Position numbers and translations under genes: made by a program
In this document: one piece after another, positions 6,101 to 14,537 of the stretch
Numbering within the stretch: the stretch's first letter is position 1
How the letters are laid out: each line of letters begins with the position of its first letter
DNA from: Clostridiales bacterium
Lineage (GTDB): Bacteria > Bacillota > Clostridia > Lachnospirales > UBA12420
Length of the DNA: 21,575 bases
Direction of reading: 5' to 3'
Assembly: GCA_003452395.1 (NCBI GenBank)
Contig: DMOI01000017.1
Span: forward strand, 1-21,575
Notes under the pieces: generated by a model
Database searches by the model: none
What the model was told of the DNA's origin: nothing
What the model saw: only the letters and a program-made list of their open reading frames with translations

Positions 6101-7014
6101 AAATACTAAAAAGCACTTTAACATTAAGATGGATTAAATGTATAAAAAAATATAAAATGAAATATGCGATACTAGTACTACTATCACTTTTGGAAATAGG
6201 TGTATCAGTAATGCAACCTATTTTTTTGGGTAAGCTTATATATTCATTGACGAACAAAAGTTATAACGAGATAATAAGTTTCATGCTACTCCTGTTTACC
6301 TTTAAGGCATTAGAGATATTTTTTAGTGGTATCAAGTTTTATTTATTGCATTATTTACGCAATACCATAAATGAGATTATCAGAACTGATATAGTTGTGA
6401 ATATTTTGAGAAAAGGTGTGAGTATGCCGATTACTTCAATAAATGAAAGGCTTAAAGAAATAGCTGACGTTACACGAAAAGGCGACGAAATTATAGAAAT
6501 TGGAATAAAATGTGTAAAGCTAGTTGTAATAACTATCATCATCACGATAACTGCAAACTATATGGTCGGCGGTATTGTTTTATTATATATGGTAGTGTAT
6601 CACTTTGGAATTAATGTAATGTCAAGGCCTATACAAAAAGATATAGTTAACATGAAAACATCAGGAGATCAGTATTTTGCTAGGCTTCATGACCTGTATG
6701 AAAAACCAGATTCAGAAAAGCTAAGGAAACTTAGAATTACTACCAGATTTTTTAGAAAGAGTAGGATATTTTATAATATAAATTACGATAAGTTGCTTGT
6801 AGTCTCTGGAATAATAGAAACCTTATTTCAGTTGTTAGTTTATGGCTCATTAGGCATGTTGTATTTTAATAACATACTAACTATAGATATACTTATAGCA
6901 TGTATAACTTATTTTGCAACAATTACTTCTGTATATAGAGAGATAAGTATGTTTAATATGGATTTGAAACAATTAAATATATCTTTTGCAAGAATTAGTG
7001 AACTTATTGAGTAA
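6097..7014 (+). CDS. ABC exporter transmembrane domain without ATPase domain
   Basis: 305 residues with six predicted membrane segments (about 22-46, 58-80, 138-153, 157-175, 243-262 and 268-285) spaced as in a type I ABC exporter half (PF00664-like), with long cytoplasmic loops between 2/3 and 4/5. The end (SFARISELIE) matches the linker that normally precedes the nucleotide-binding domain, but a TAA follows and no Walker A or signature motif is encoded downstream before the convergent gene at 7059. It is either truncated or a stand-alone membrane protein that pairs with an ATPase encoded elsewhere. RBS GGGGTGA at 6089-6095 is very close to ATG 6097. Substrate unknown. Confidence 0.75.
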   Translation: MKILKSTLTLRWIKCIKKYKMKYAILVLLSLLEIGVSVMQPIFLGKLIYSLTNKSYNEIISFMLLLFTFKALEIFFSGIKFYLLHYLRNTINEIIRTDIVVNILRKGVSMPITSINERLKEIADVTRKGDEIIEIGIKCVKLVVITIIITITANYMVGGIVLLYMVVYHFGINVMSRPIQKDIVNMKTSGDQYFARLHDLYEKPDSEKLRKLRITTRFFRKSRIFYNINYDKLLVVSGIIETLFQLLVYGSLGMLYFNNILTIDILIACITYFATITSVYREISMFNMDLKQLNISFARISELIE

Positions 7015-7058
7015 TAAAGAAATAAGTTCAACTCTGTTGTTATCGTTATAGGTATTTA

Positions 7059-8219
7059 TTAAAATAATTGAACATAATCTACATCTGCCTTTAGAACTCC
7101 GTATACTTCAGCTTTTTTTAGAACTTTTACAGCCCAATTATAATGAGGTTTAACTTCATTCATCTTGTTGCCAGAAAAACTCTTAATGGCACCTTTGTCC
7201 TGGTTTTCAACAATCCTTAAAGCATCATGATATTCTTCATAAGTAATTACTTGAAGAGCATTAACATAGGTGATGTGGGATGGATGAATAATAGTTTTTC
7301 CAGTAAATCCGTTAGCTTTGTCAAGAATAATCTCTTTGATAAGACCATCAATTTCCTTTGAGATAATGTCGATTCTTTCTTCTGGACCATTAATTCCTTT
7401 TTTTATAAAAGGGGTGACTCTTAATTGAGGTTTTAACATTCTATTGCTATCAGGGAAATACTCCCACACTGGTCCTGAAATAGTATAATTTTCAGTTGAC
7501 CTTCCGAATACATTTACTATGTCTGAAAGGCAGTGACTTATGACGAAAATATCATAAATTGAGAAATCTATCCCTCTCCTGATGCCATATAAGCTTGAAA
7601 AGTCAGTTCCACCTACACGAATGTTAAGAATTAAATTTTTATAATCATCAATAATAGACTTCATTTTAGCAAGTTCTGAAATTCTTGTTTCATTATAAAT
7701 AATTTCAGATGTTTCAAGTATTGGCATTGCATAAAACCTTTGATTGAATTTATCATTTGCTTTCTGTATAGCATCTAAATACTCATATCCATTACTAGTC
7801 GAAAACTTTGGAATGTTAAATCCACAAATAAGACCCAATTTATCAGCTTTTCTTAGAAAAATCTTTAGCTGTCCTAAGCTGCGGACTCTTATAAATAAAA
7901 GTGGCAAATCATCAACGTGCATTATTCCGGATTTTATTGATGTTTCTAAAAGTTCAAGTTGATTAAAAATATTTATTTGTGCTTCAGCTACATCATCGTC
8001 ACCAATTGAGTCTTCAAGACATAATACATTAGAAGTAAGTCCATGAAAGTCTTGATTAATCAGCTTTTGTGCGATATCTTTATTTATACCCTGCGTGTAC
8101 ATTGTGGCTCCAAGCGCATTTGCTAAAACATCTTTTTGTGTAAATTTGTTAAACGGTTGTGGTAGATATTCGAAAGTGTTTATAATTGTTTTTTTATCTA
8201 AGTTTCTAAAGTGTTTCAT
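7059..8219 (-). CDS. HpcH/HpaI aldolase / citrate lyase beta-like protein (Ter-associated)
   Basis: 386 residues with TIM-barrel landmarks of the CitE/HpcH superfamily: LCLEDSIGDDDV (~66-77), LLFIRVRSLGQL, FYAMPILETSEIIYNE (the Glu of the metal site in ILETSE), LNIRVGGTDFSSLYGIRRG, and GFTGKTIIHPSHITYVN (the conserved G-x-x-G-K-x-x-H-P). Members usually cleave or condense acyl-CoA-like C-C bonds. In Ter gene clusters a CitE-like enzyme belongs to a predicted biosynthetic module together with ATP-grasp and phosphoribosyltransferase proteins; the product is not known. RBS AAAGGA lies about 11 bases before the start. It is convergent with the ABC-type gene and divergent from the Ca2+-ATPase, whose promoter region it shares. 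Confidence 0.85.
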   Translation of the reverse strand: MKHFRNLDKKTIINTFEYLPQPFNKFTQKDVLANALGATMYTQGINKDIAQKLINQDFHGLTSNVLCLEDSIGDDDVAEAQINIFNQLELLETSIKSGIMHVDDLPLLFIRVRSLGQLKIFLRKADKLGLICGFNIPKFSTSNGYEYLDAIQKANDKFNQRFYAMPILETSEIIYNETRISELAKMKSIIDDYKNLILNIRVGGTDFSSLYGIRRGIDFSIYDIFVISHCLSDIVNVFGRSTENYTISGPVWEYFPDSNRMLKPQLRVTPFIKKGINGPEERIDIISKEIDGLIKEIILDKANGFTGKTIIHPSHITYVNALQVITYEEYHDALRIVENQDKGAIKSFSGNKMNEVKPHYNWAVKVLKKAEVYGVLKADVDYVQLF

Positions 8220-8481
8220 GTTAAATTAATTCCTTTCGTTTTAAATTTTTGAAAATATAATTATTTAACAATTATATTTTGCAGATTTAATTACTTGCTA
8301 TATGTACACAATTAGTTTTATCAAAACTTATGTTTTGAAATATGCTTGAAGATTATAACATAATTTTTGATTGTTGTAAACAAGAGGTGTTTATTTTTTA
8401 GCCCGGTTTCAGCCGGTATGAGAAAAACGTTACGGTTTAGAGGTAGAGTTAAAAGTAACGGGGAAATATTTTGAATATACA

Positions 8482-8510
8482 TTGACAAAGAATATAAAAT
8501 TTGATACTAT
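8482..8510 (+). promoter_or_regulatory. Sigma-A promoter of the Ca2+-ATPase gene
   Basis: TTGACA at 8482-8487, 17-nt spacer, TACTAT at 8505-8510, 54 bases before the ATG. Confidence 0.75.
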
Positions 8511-8551
8511 TTCATTATTGATAGTAAAAAAGATAGTTGCAACAATGAAAT
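8509..8551 (+). promoter_or_regulatory. Inverted repeat between promoter and RBS of the ATPase gene
   Basis: ATTTCATTATTG (8509-8520) pairs with CAACAATGAAAT (8540-8551) with one G-T mismatch, around a 19-nt loop. The left arm abuts the -10 box and the right arm abuts the GGAGG RBS (8552-8556). It could be a repressor site pair or an RNA stem that hides the RBS. Confidence 0.5.
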
Positions 8552-8563
8552 GGAGGATGTAAA

Positions 8564-11218
8564 ATGATTAAAAAGATTGGGTTAAACGACGAACAGGTAA
8601 TAGAATCAAGAGACAAGTATGGTGATAATAGTCTCAGTAAAGTGGAGACAGAAAGTTTTTGGGACAAGCTAATGGGTAATTTTGGCGATCCTATGATTAA
8701 AATATTATGTATAGCTCTTGCTATTAATGTGATTTTTGTTTTTCTTGGGCAAGCAGAATGGTATGAATCGGTAGGTATCGCACTTGCGGTAATACTCGCG
8801 ACTTTGGTATCAACATTTTCAGAATATCGGAATGAAAATGCATTTCAAAAGCTTCAAGAAGAAGCGTCAAAGATTAAGTGTAAGGTTTATAGAAATGGAG
8901 ATATTATAGAAATTTCGATAGATGACATAGTTGTAGGAGACTCTATTATGATTCAATCTGGGGACAAGATTCCTGCGGATGGAATATTAATCGATGGAAA
9001 TATAAAAGTTGATCAATCTGTGTTGAATGGAGAAAGTAAAGAAGCAACTAAGAAAGCAATGCCAGAAGATTATGTTGAAGAGGGTACGGGAGTGGATTTT
9101 CTTAACGAATATAAAGTATTTCGTGGGACGGTTGCCCGTTATGGTAATGCAATAATGAGCGTTACAATAGTAGGTGACAAATCAATATATGGACAGATAG
9201 CAAATGAATTACAGCTAGAAGAGGATAGAGAATCACCTTTAAAAGTTAAATTAAGTAAACTTGCAAATGATATTAGTAAATTTGGTTATATAGGAGGTAT
9301 TGCAATTGCAATTGCATATCTGTTTCAGAGAATAGTTATGAATAATGGTCTTGACGTAGCTAGAATCATGGAATATTCTTCAAATTGGATGACTATTGTA
9401 AATGATATTGTCGGAGCAGTAATCCTTGCAGTAATCATAATCGTTATGGCAGTACCCGAAGGTTTGCCACTAATGATCGCCATTGTTTCAGCACTTAATA
9501 TGGGTAAAATGCTAAAAGATAATGTACTAGTTCGTAAAATTGCAGGAATCGAAACAGCGGGTAGCTTAAACATTCTTTTTAGTGACAAGACTGGGACAAT
9601 TACGAAAGGTCAGCTAGAAGCTGTTGTTTTTGTAGATGGTGCTGGCAAGGAATATAACAATCATTCACAAATTACTGGTGAACTTGGAAAATTATTATCT
9701 CTTAGCATTCAGTATAATACAAATGCAATTGTTACGGGAGATTATCCTAATATTAAGGTGATTGGGGGAAATGCAACTGAACGTGCAATTATAGGTTTTA
9801 TTGCTGGTAAAGGAGATTTAGTAAGTGCATCAATTATTAATGCAATACCTTTTAACAGCGAAAACAAATATTCTGCAGCTCAAGTACATGGGGATTATGA
9901 TTGTACCTTGATTAAGGGTGCACCTGAACGCATCATTTCAAAATGTGGACATTACTTTGATGCTAATGGTGAGAAGCAGTCACTTACCAACGTAAGAGTT
10001 TTAGAGGAACAAATTGATAAATTGGCTAACCGTGCAATTAGGGTGTTAGCACTTGCAATTGCGGATTGTGAACTTGGCGAAGATGAATTACCAGAAGGAG
10101 ATTGGACATTACTTGGGGTAATCGGTATACGTGATGAAATCAGACCTGAGTCCATCTCAGCAATCGTCGAAGTACAAAATGCTGGTATTCAAGTTGTTAT
10201 GATAACGGGAGACCGTAAAGACACAGCTGTTGCAATTGCAAAAGAAGCAGGGCTACTTAAAAATAGTACAGACCTCGTATATACATCAGATGAACTACAA
10301 GAAATGTCTGATGATGAACTTAAGAAAAAGCTTCCAGATATTAGAGTTGTTGCAAGGGCTTTGCCTAGCGACAAGAGTAGATTTGTAAAAATTGCTCAGG
10401 AGCTAAATCTTGTTGTAGGTATGACAGGTGATGGAGTTAATGATTCGCCTGCTCTAAAAAAAGCCGATGTAGGGTTTGCAATGGGTGGAGGAACTGAAGT
10501 AGCTAAAGAAGCAAGTGACATTGTTATAATGGATGATAATTTTAGCTCGATTGAGAATGCTATACTATATGGACGTACAATCTTTAATAGTATAAGAAAG
10601 TTTATAATTTTTCAATTAACAATCAATGTTGCAGCTGTTCTTATTTCATTTATAGCACCGCTTCTTGGTTTGGGGTATCATCCGTTATCAATTACACAAA
10701 TTTTATGGATTAACTTAGTAATGGATACACTAGCAGCTCTGGCATTTGGTGCAGAACCAGCACTAAAGCGATTCATGAATGAAAAACCAAAACGTAGAGA
10801 TGAGAATATTGTAAGTAATAATATGTGGAGTTCGATTTTTACGGGTAGCCTTTGGGTTTTTGTAATTAGTATAATTATGTTATTTACACCTATTGGAGCT
10901 ACTTTATTTAGAGAAAGTGACACAAATGCGTATCTGTTAACTGGATATTTTACATTCTTCGTATTTGCAGCAGTATTTAATGCATTTAATGCAAGAACAG
11001 ATAAAATGAATTTGTTTGATAACATAGGTCAAAACAAAGGATTTTTAAAAGTTATTTTACTAATATCTGTAGTTCAGCTAATAATGACATATTTTGGTGG
11101 TGTAATACTAAGATGTGCAGGTCTTACAATAAATGAATTGATAATAGTGATTTTACTTGCTATGACAATAATACCTATTGATCTAATAAGAAAGCTAGTT
11201 ATAAAAACAAAGAATTAA
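8564..11218 (+). CDS. P-type Ca2+-transporting ATPase (P2-type)
   Basis: 884 residues, usual for bacterial SERCA/PMCA-like pumps. It exports calcium from the cytoplasm at the cost of ATP. Motifs: cation N-terminal domain with GLNDEQVIESRDKYGDN; LNGES in the actuator domain; VPEGLPL in M4 (Glu ~299); phosphorylation loop DKTGTIT with Asp 341 (Ile in place of the usual Leu); KGAPERI nucleotide-binding motif; MITGDRKDTA; and TGDGVNDSPAL (Asp ~623). M6 carries NLVMDTLAALA, with the Asn and Asp of the calcium site, which supports Ca2+ rather than H+ or Na+/K+. Its gene precedes terD, whose product binds Ca2+. RBS GGAGG at 8552-8556, 7 bases before the ATG. Confidence 0.94.
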   Translation: MIKKIGLNDEQVIESRDKYGDNSLSKVETESFWDKLMGNFGDPMIKILCIALAINVIFVFLGQAEWYESVGIALAVILATLVSTFSEYRNENAFQKLQEEASKIKCKVYRNGDIIEISIDDIVVGDSIMIQSGDKIPADGILIDGNIKVDQSVLNGESKEATKKAMPEDYVEEGTGVDFLNEYKVFRGTVARYGNAIMSVTIVGDKSIYGQIANELQLEEDRESPLKVKLSKLANDISKFGYIGGIAIAIAYLFQRIVMNNGLDVARIMEYSSNWMTIVNDIVGAVILAVIIIVMAVPEGLPLMIAIVSALNMGKMLKDNVLVRKIAGIETAGSLNILFSDKTGTITKGQLEAVVFVDGAGKEYNNHSQITGELGKLLSLSIQYNTNAIVTGDYPNIKVIGGNATERAIIGFIAGKGDLVSASIINAIPFNSENKYSAAQVHGDYDCTLIKGAPERIISKCGHYFDANGEKQSLTNVRVLEEQIDKLANRAIRVLALAIADCELGEDELPEGDWTLLGVIGIRDEIRPESISAIVEVQNAGIQVVMITGDRKDTAVAIAKEAGLLKNSTDLVYTSDELQEMSDDELKKKLPDIRVVARALPSDKSRFVKIAQELNLVVGMTGDGVNDSPALKKADVGFAMGGGTEVAKEASDIVIMDDNFSSIENAILYGRTIFNSIRKFIIFQLTINVAAVLISFIAPLLGLGYHPLSITQILWINLVMDTLAALAFGAEPALKRFMNEKPKRRDENIVSNNMWSSIFTGSLWVFVISIIMLFTPIGATLFRESDTNAYLLTGYFTFFVFAAVFNAFNARTDKMNLFDNIGQNKGFLKVILLISVVQLIMTYFGGVILRCAGLTINELIIVILLAMTIIPIDLIRKLVIKTKN

Positions 11219-11227
11219 ATACGATTT

Positions 11228-11252
11228 AAAATGCAAAATATTTTGCATTTTT
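11228..11252 (+). terminator. Terminator-like palindrome between ATPase and terD
   Basis: AAAATGCAAAA-TA-TTTTGCATTTT, an 11-bp perfect stem followed by T's, just after the ATPase stop. The low G+C content makes it weak or an attenuator; partial readthrough into terD is possible. Confidence 0.6.
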
Positions 11253-11291
11253 ATATAATAAATAATATTAAATTATAAAGGAGAGATAATT

Positions 11292-11873
11292 ATGGCAATT
11301 AGTTTACAAAAAGGACAAAAAGTAGATTTGACAAAAACAAACCCAGGACTTACGAAATTAGTAGTAGGATTAGGTTGGGATACAAATAAGTATGATGGAG
11401 GCAGTGCATTTGACTTAGATGCAGCAGCTTTTGTACTTGCAGAGTCTGGCAAGGTAGGGGATGACAAAGACTTCATATTTTACGGTAATTTAAAGCATTC
11501 AAGTGAATCAGTTGTACATTTAGGTGACAATTTAACAGGTGATGGAGATGGCGACGATGAGCAAATCAAAATAGATTTATCAAAGGTACCTGCAAATGTG
11601 CAAAGAATTAGTTTTACAGTTACAATTTACGATGGCGAAACAAGAAAACAAAATTTTGGAATGGTTTCTAACGCTTTCATTAGAATACTTGATGAAGACA
11701 AAAACGTAGAGCTTATGAGATATGACCTTGGGGAAGAATTCTCAATTGAAACAGCAGTTGTTGTTGCTGAATTATATAGAAATGGTGCTGAATGGAAGTT
11801 CAATGCAATAGGTAGTGGATTCCAAGGCGGACTTAAGGCTTTATGTGGTAACTTTGGTATTGATGTAGCTTAA
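11292..11873 (+). CDS. terD: TerD family protein, canonical Ca2+-binding form
   Basis: 193 residues, the standard TerD length, starting at ATG 11292 after AAGGAGAGA. The sequence follows the family: LQKGQKVDLTK (5-15), VGLGWD, FDLDAAAF (40-47, two Asp ligands), IFYGNL, HLGDNLTGDGDGDDEQI (76-92, acidic Ca2+ loop), VPANVQRISFTVTIYD, NFGMVSNAFIRI and ELYRNGAEWKFNAIG. TerD proteins are cytoplasmic calcium-binding beta-sandwich proteins that help cells survive tellurite, phage and other envelope or genome stresses; the exact mechanism is unknown. It lies 73 bases after the Ca2+-ATPase and ahead of a strong terminator. The three Ter paralogues here cannot be told apart as D, E or Z, so the symbol is generic. 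Confidence 0.95.
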   Translation: MAISLQKGQKVDLTKTNPGLTKLVVGLGWDTNKYDGGSAFDLDAAAFVLAESGKVGDDKDFIFYGNLKHSSESVVHLGDNLTGDGDGDDEQIKIDLSKVPANVQRISFTVTIYDGETRKQNFGMVSNAFIRILDEDKNVELMRYDLGEEFSIETAVVVAELYRNGAEWKFNAIGSGFQGGLKALCGNFGIDVA

Positions 11874-11882
11874 TATATGACA

Positions 11883-11915
11883 AATACCCTGTCGCTAGAT
11901 TATGGACAGGGTATT
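11883..11915 (+). terminator. Terminator after the first terD
   Basis: An 11-bp perfect stem (AATACCCTGTC with GACAGGGTATT), an 11-nt loop, then GTTAAT. It starts about 10 bases after the stop codon. Weak U-tract, so it may be partial. Confidence 0.65.
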
Positions 11916-11968
11916 GTTAATAAATGAATGAGTTACCTACATAATATGAGTATAGGGAGGTGATTGTT

Positions 11969-12652
11969 TTGGATTATGAAATTCTTTATCAGGAAGCTTT
12001 TCCAATCGTTAGATATAAATTAAAGCGAGGAGAAAAGATAAAAGCCGAAGCTGATGCTATGATTGCAATGTCAAATACAATAGATGTAACAGGTGGTGTC
12101 GAAGGTGGCATACTTGGAGGAATTACACGTATGATTGCAGGCGAAAAATTTTTCTTTCAATATCTTACTGCTAGTCGTGGTGATGGTGAAGTTTTATTCG
12201 GACATTCTCAGCCTGGAGGAATAGTAGATGTGGAGCTGGATGGTAGTTATCGGCTTAAGGTACAGAAAGATGGATTCTTAGCAGCTTCTGATAGTATTCA
12301 GGTAGATACAAAATGTCAGAACTTAATGCAAGGATTATTTTCAGGAGAAGGTTTTTTTATATTAAATGTTAGCGGTAAAGGTGTTGTATTTCTAAGCAGT
12401 TATGGGGCAGTACATGCAATAAACTTAAACGAAGGTGAAGAGATAGTTGTAGATAATAGTCATTTAGTTGCGTGGGCCGATCATATGCAATATAAGATAG
12501 AAAAAGCTTCAAATGGTTGGGTTTCAAGCATTATGTCAGGGGAATGTCTTGTTTGTAGGTTCAAAGGACCTGGAGTTATATTGATTCAAACGAGAAATCC
12601 TAAGAGCTTTAGAAACTGGTTAGTAAAGCTAGGACTTTCACTAGGTAGATAA
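11969..12652 (+). CDS. AIM24 / TIGR00266 family protein
   Basis: 227 residues. TTG 11969 is the likely start: GGGAGG (11955-11960) is 8 bases upstream, whereas the in-frame GTG at 11960 overlaps that RBS. The sequence matches the AIM24 family (PF01987): an N-terminal LKRGEKIKAEADAMIAMS, the glycine-rich TGGVEGGILGGITRMIAGE, LTASRGDGEVLFGHSQPG, FLAASDSIQVDT, and a C-terminal ECLVCRFKGPGVILIQTRNP. The fold is a double beta-roll; bacterial roles are unclear, and the yeast relative is a mitochondrial inner-membrane protein. No membrane segment is evident. Its position between two terD genes suggests work with the Ter proteins. Confidence 0.9.
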   Translation: MDYEILYQEAFPIVRYKLKRGEKIKAEADAMIAMSNTIDVTGGVEGGILGGITRMIAGEKFFFQYLTASRGDGEVLFGHSQPGGIVDVELDGSYRLKVQKDGFLAASDSIQVDTKCQNLMQGLFSGEGFFILNVSGKGVVFLSSYGAVHAINLNEGEEIVVDNSHLVAWADHMQYKIEKASNGWVSSIMSGECLVCRFKGPGVILIQTRNPKSFRNWLVKLGLSLGR

Positions 12653-12654
12653 AA

Positions 12655-12668
12655 GCGGGAAGTTCCGC
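12655..12668 (+). other. Small intergenic hairpin
   Basis: GCGGG-AAGT-TCCGC folds into a 5-bp stem (one G-T pair) between the AIM24 and second terD genes. There is no U-tract, so it is more likely an mRNA processing or stability structure than a terminator. Confidence 0.3.
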
Positions 12669-12690
12669 AAAAACAAAAGGAGGATTAAAT

Positions 12691-13308
12691 ATGTCAATTA
12701 ATTTGCAAAAAGGACAAAAAGTAGATTTAACAAAAGGAAATGCTACGTTAAAAAAAATCATGGTAGGGTTAGGATGGGATGAAGCTGATTCTGCTGCAAG
12801 TAAAGGAAAAAGCTTTTTAGGATCTCTAATGGGTGGAGGACAGAGTCCACAGGTTGACTGTGATGCATCAGCAATACTATGTAATGCAAGTAATAAGATA
12901 AATGAAAAAGGTGATGTAGTCTACTTTGGAAATCTAGCACATAAATCTGGATGCGTGAAGCATATGGGGGATAATTTGACAGGTGCTGGTGATGGTGATG
13001 ATGAACAAATAGCTGTTAATTTGCTTGATGTACCATCAAATTATGAAAAGATAGTATTTGTAGTAAATATTTATCAAGCAGTACAACGCAAACAACATTT
13101 TGGAATGATAAAAAATGCATTTATAAGATTAGTAGATGCAGATACTAAAGCAGAGCTATTCAAATTCAATTTGTCAGAAAACTATGATAATATGACAGCA
13201 ATGATTTTTGGAGAAATATACCGTTACCAAGGTGATTGGAAATTTAATGCGATGGGACAGCCCACTACAGACCCTGGTCTAATGGAATTGGTACAAAAAT
13301 ACAGCTGA
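12691..13308 (+). CDS. TerD family protein with a Gly/Ser-rich insertion
   Basis: 205 residues, starting at ATG 12691 after AAAGGAGGA. It shares LQKGQKVDLTKGN (5-17), VGLGWD, HMGDNLTGAGDGDDEQI (91-107, acidic calcium loop), HFGMIKNAFIRL and GEIYRYQGDWKFNAMG with the family. Between VGLGWD and the DCDAS metal motif (56-60) it carries a longer loop (ASKGKSFLGSLMGGGQSPQ, ~36-54) than the first TerD protein; similar long loops occur in some TerD relatives. One Ca2+ ligand position keeps Asp-x-Asp (DCD). It is likely co-transcribed with the AIM24 gene and the damaged ATP-grasp gene, which starts 20 bases downstream. Confidence 0.93.
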   Translation: MSINLQKGQKVDLTKGNATLKKIMVGLGWDEADSAASKGKSFLGSLMGGGQSPQVDCDASAILCNASNKINEKGDVVYFGNLAHKSGCVKHMGDNLTGAGDGDDEQIAVNLLDVPSNYEKIVFVVNIYQAVQRKQHFGMIKNAFIRLVDADTKAELFKFNLSENYDNMTAMIFGEIYRYQGDWKFNAMGQPTTDPGLMELVQKYS

Positions 13309-13328
13309 GAATGTAAGGAGTAAGAAAG

Positions 13329-14343
13329 ATGAAAAGGACAGTTAGAGTATGGTTCAACCATTGGTTTAGTACAGCATATCATATTATTAATTTACTAAAA
13401 GAGGATAACAACATAAATTTTCATATAGTAGGAACTAATGAAAATCCTGACTCCGTGATTAAGTTAGCATGTGATGAGTGGTTTATAGAGCCTAGGTTTT
13501 CGAACGATAATGAATATGTAGAATATTGTGTGAGCTTTTGTAAAGCCAATTTGATCGATGTTTTTGTTCCAAGACGCGGAATGCAAGCAATTTCAAAAAG
13601 ACTAGATTTATTTGATGATGCAAATGTTAAAGTTTTGGTAGAAAGAGATTATGATAAGATATCAATTCTAAATGATAAAGAGAAAACTTATCAATTATTT
13701 AGTAAATTTAATATTGGATATATACCTCCAAGATATGAGGTTAATAATGTAAAAGATTTTTGCAGGCATATGAAGAGATTACAAAAACTTTTGAACGAGC
13801 TTGCTTTAAATTTACCAAAGGTGAAGGTGCAACTAGTTTTAGGGTAATTGATAATTTAATGGGGGGATATAACGGATTATATAGAGATCCTGGAATGAAG
13901 ATTACATTCAAAGATGCAGTAAGTGCACTTAGCGAAAAGGATACTTTTCCAGAGATGTTAGTAATGCCGTATCTGTCAGGATATGAAGTAAGTGTCGATT
14001 GCTTAAGAACAGGTGCAGGTTTGATCATAATACCTAGAATTAAAATGGGTGTTCGTGTGGCTGAAATTAGATATGACGAAGAAATAATAAATATTTGTAA
14101 AAGTTTTATAAAGAAGTAGACATTTTTGGACCGTGTAATATTCAATTTAAATATCATGAAGATAAACTTTATTTATTGGAAGTAAACACGAGGATGTCTG
14201 GTGGTATACAGAACTCATGTATGGGAGCAGACATAAATATACCAAATATTGCAGTTAACCAACTTTTGGGAATAGAAAAGATATGGAGTGCTAACCAGAT
14301 ATCGCGGAAAGTAGTTCATGTGCAAATGCCGTTAATTATATAA
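13329..14343 (+). pseudogene. Ter-associated ATP-grasp enzyme gene with two frameshifts
   Basis: Three consecutive frames rebuild one ~338-residue ATP-grasp protein. Frame A (13329-~13760) gives VRVWFNHWFSTAYHIINLLK and a pre-ATP-grasp fold up to NVKDF. Frame B (~13760-14115) gives QAYEEITKTF, FTKGEGATSFRVIDN, MLVMPYLSGYEVSVDC and IPRIKMGVRVAEIRYD. Frame C (~14116-14343) gives GPCNIQFKYHEDKLYLLEVN and RMSGGIQNSCMG, the Mg-ATP motif E-x-N-x-R-x-S-G-G. Both shifts are losses of one base: one in the T run 13757-13761, the other near 14111-14117. Members activate a carboxylate with ATP and join it to an amine or thiol; in Ter clusters the product is unknown. As read, no complete enzyme can be made, unless the shifts are sequencing errors. 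Confidence 0.85.
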
Positions 14344-14364
14344 AAATATTTTGCTATATCAGAG

Positions 14365-14390
14365 GACGCATAAAAAAATGTGCGTCTTTT
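14365..14390 (+). terminator. Terminator at the end of the Ter island
   Basis: GACGCA (14365-14370) pairs with TGCGTC (14381-14386) around a 10-nt A-rich loop and is followed by TTTT. Downstream starts a different transcription unit. Confidence 0.75.
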
Positions 14391-14507
14391 GTGCGGTCGT
14401 ATTTATAAATTTCATTGACAAATAAATTATTTTCTCATACAATATGTATTAAGAATTTATAAATGTACAAAAATGCAAAGAATAATTCCTATCTTTTTTA
14501 CTCAAAT

Positions 14508-14537
14508 TTGACATTGCTTTTTCTATACTAATATAGT
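14508..14537 (+). promoter_or_regulatory. Promoter of the MBL-fold gene
   Basis: TTGACA at 14508-14513, 18-nt spacer, TATAGT at 14532-14537. Confidence 0.55.

Larger units (their letters stand above)
8220..8563. promoter_or_regulatory. Divergent intergenic region between the CitE-like and Ca2+-ATPase genes
   Basis: 344 bases with no ORF that I can support. It holds the ATPase promoter and an inverted repeat (separate entries) and an unassigned patch at 8401-8462 with a GTTAC...GTAAC pair and CCGG repeats. I found no clear -35/-10 pair for the leftward gene, although the A+T-rich 8225-8330 is the likely place. Confidence 0.5.

Noticed and set aside
8401..8462. Possible riboswitch in the GC-richer patch before the ATPase promoter.
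   Set aside because: It lies upstream of the promoter, so it would not be in the ATPase transcript, and no known riboswitch motif is visible.
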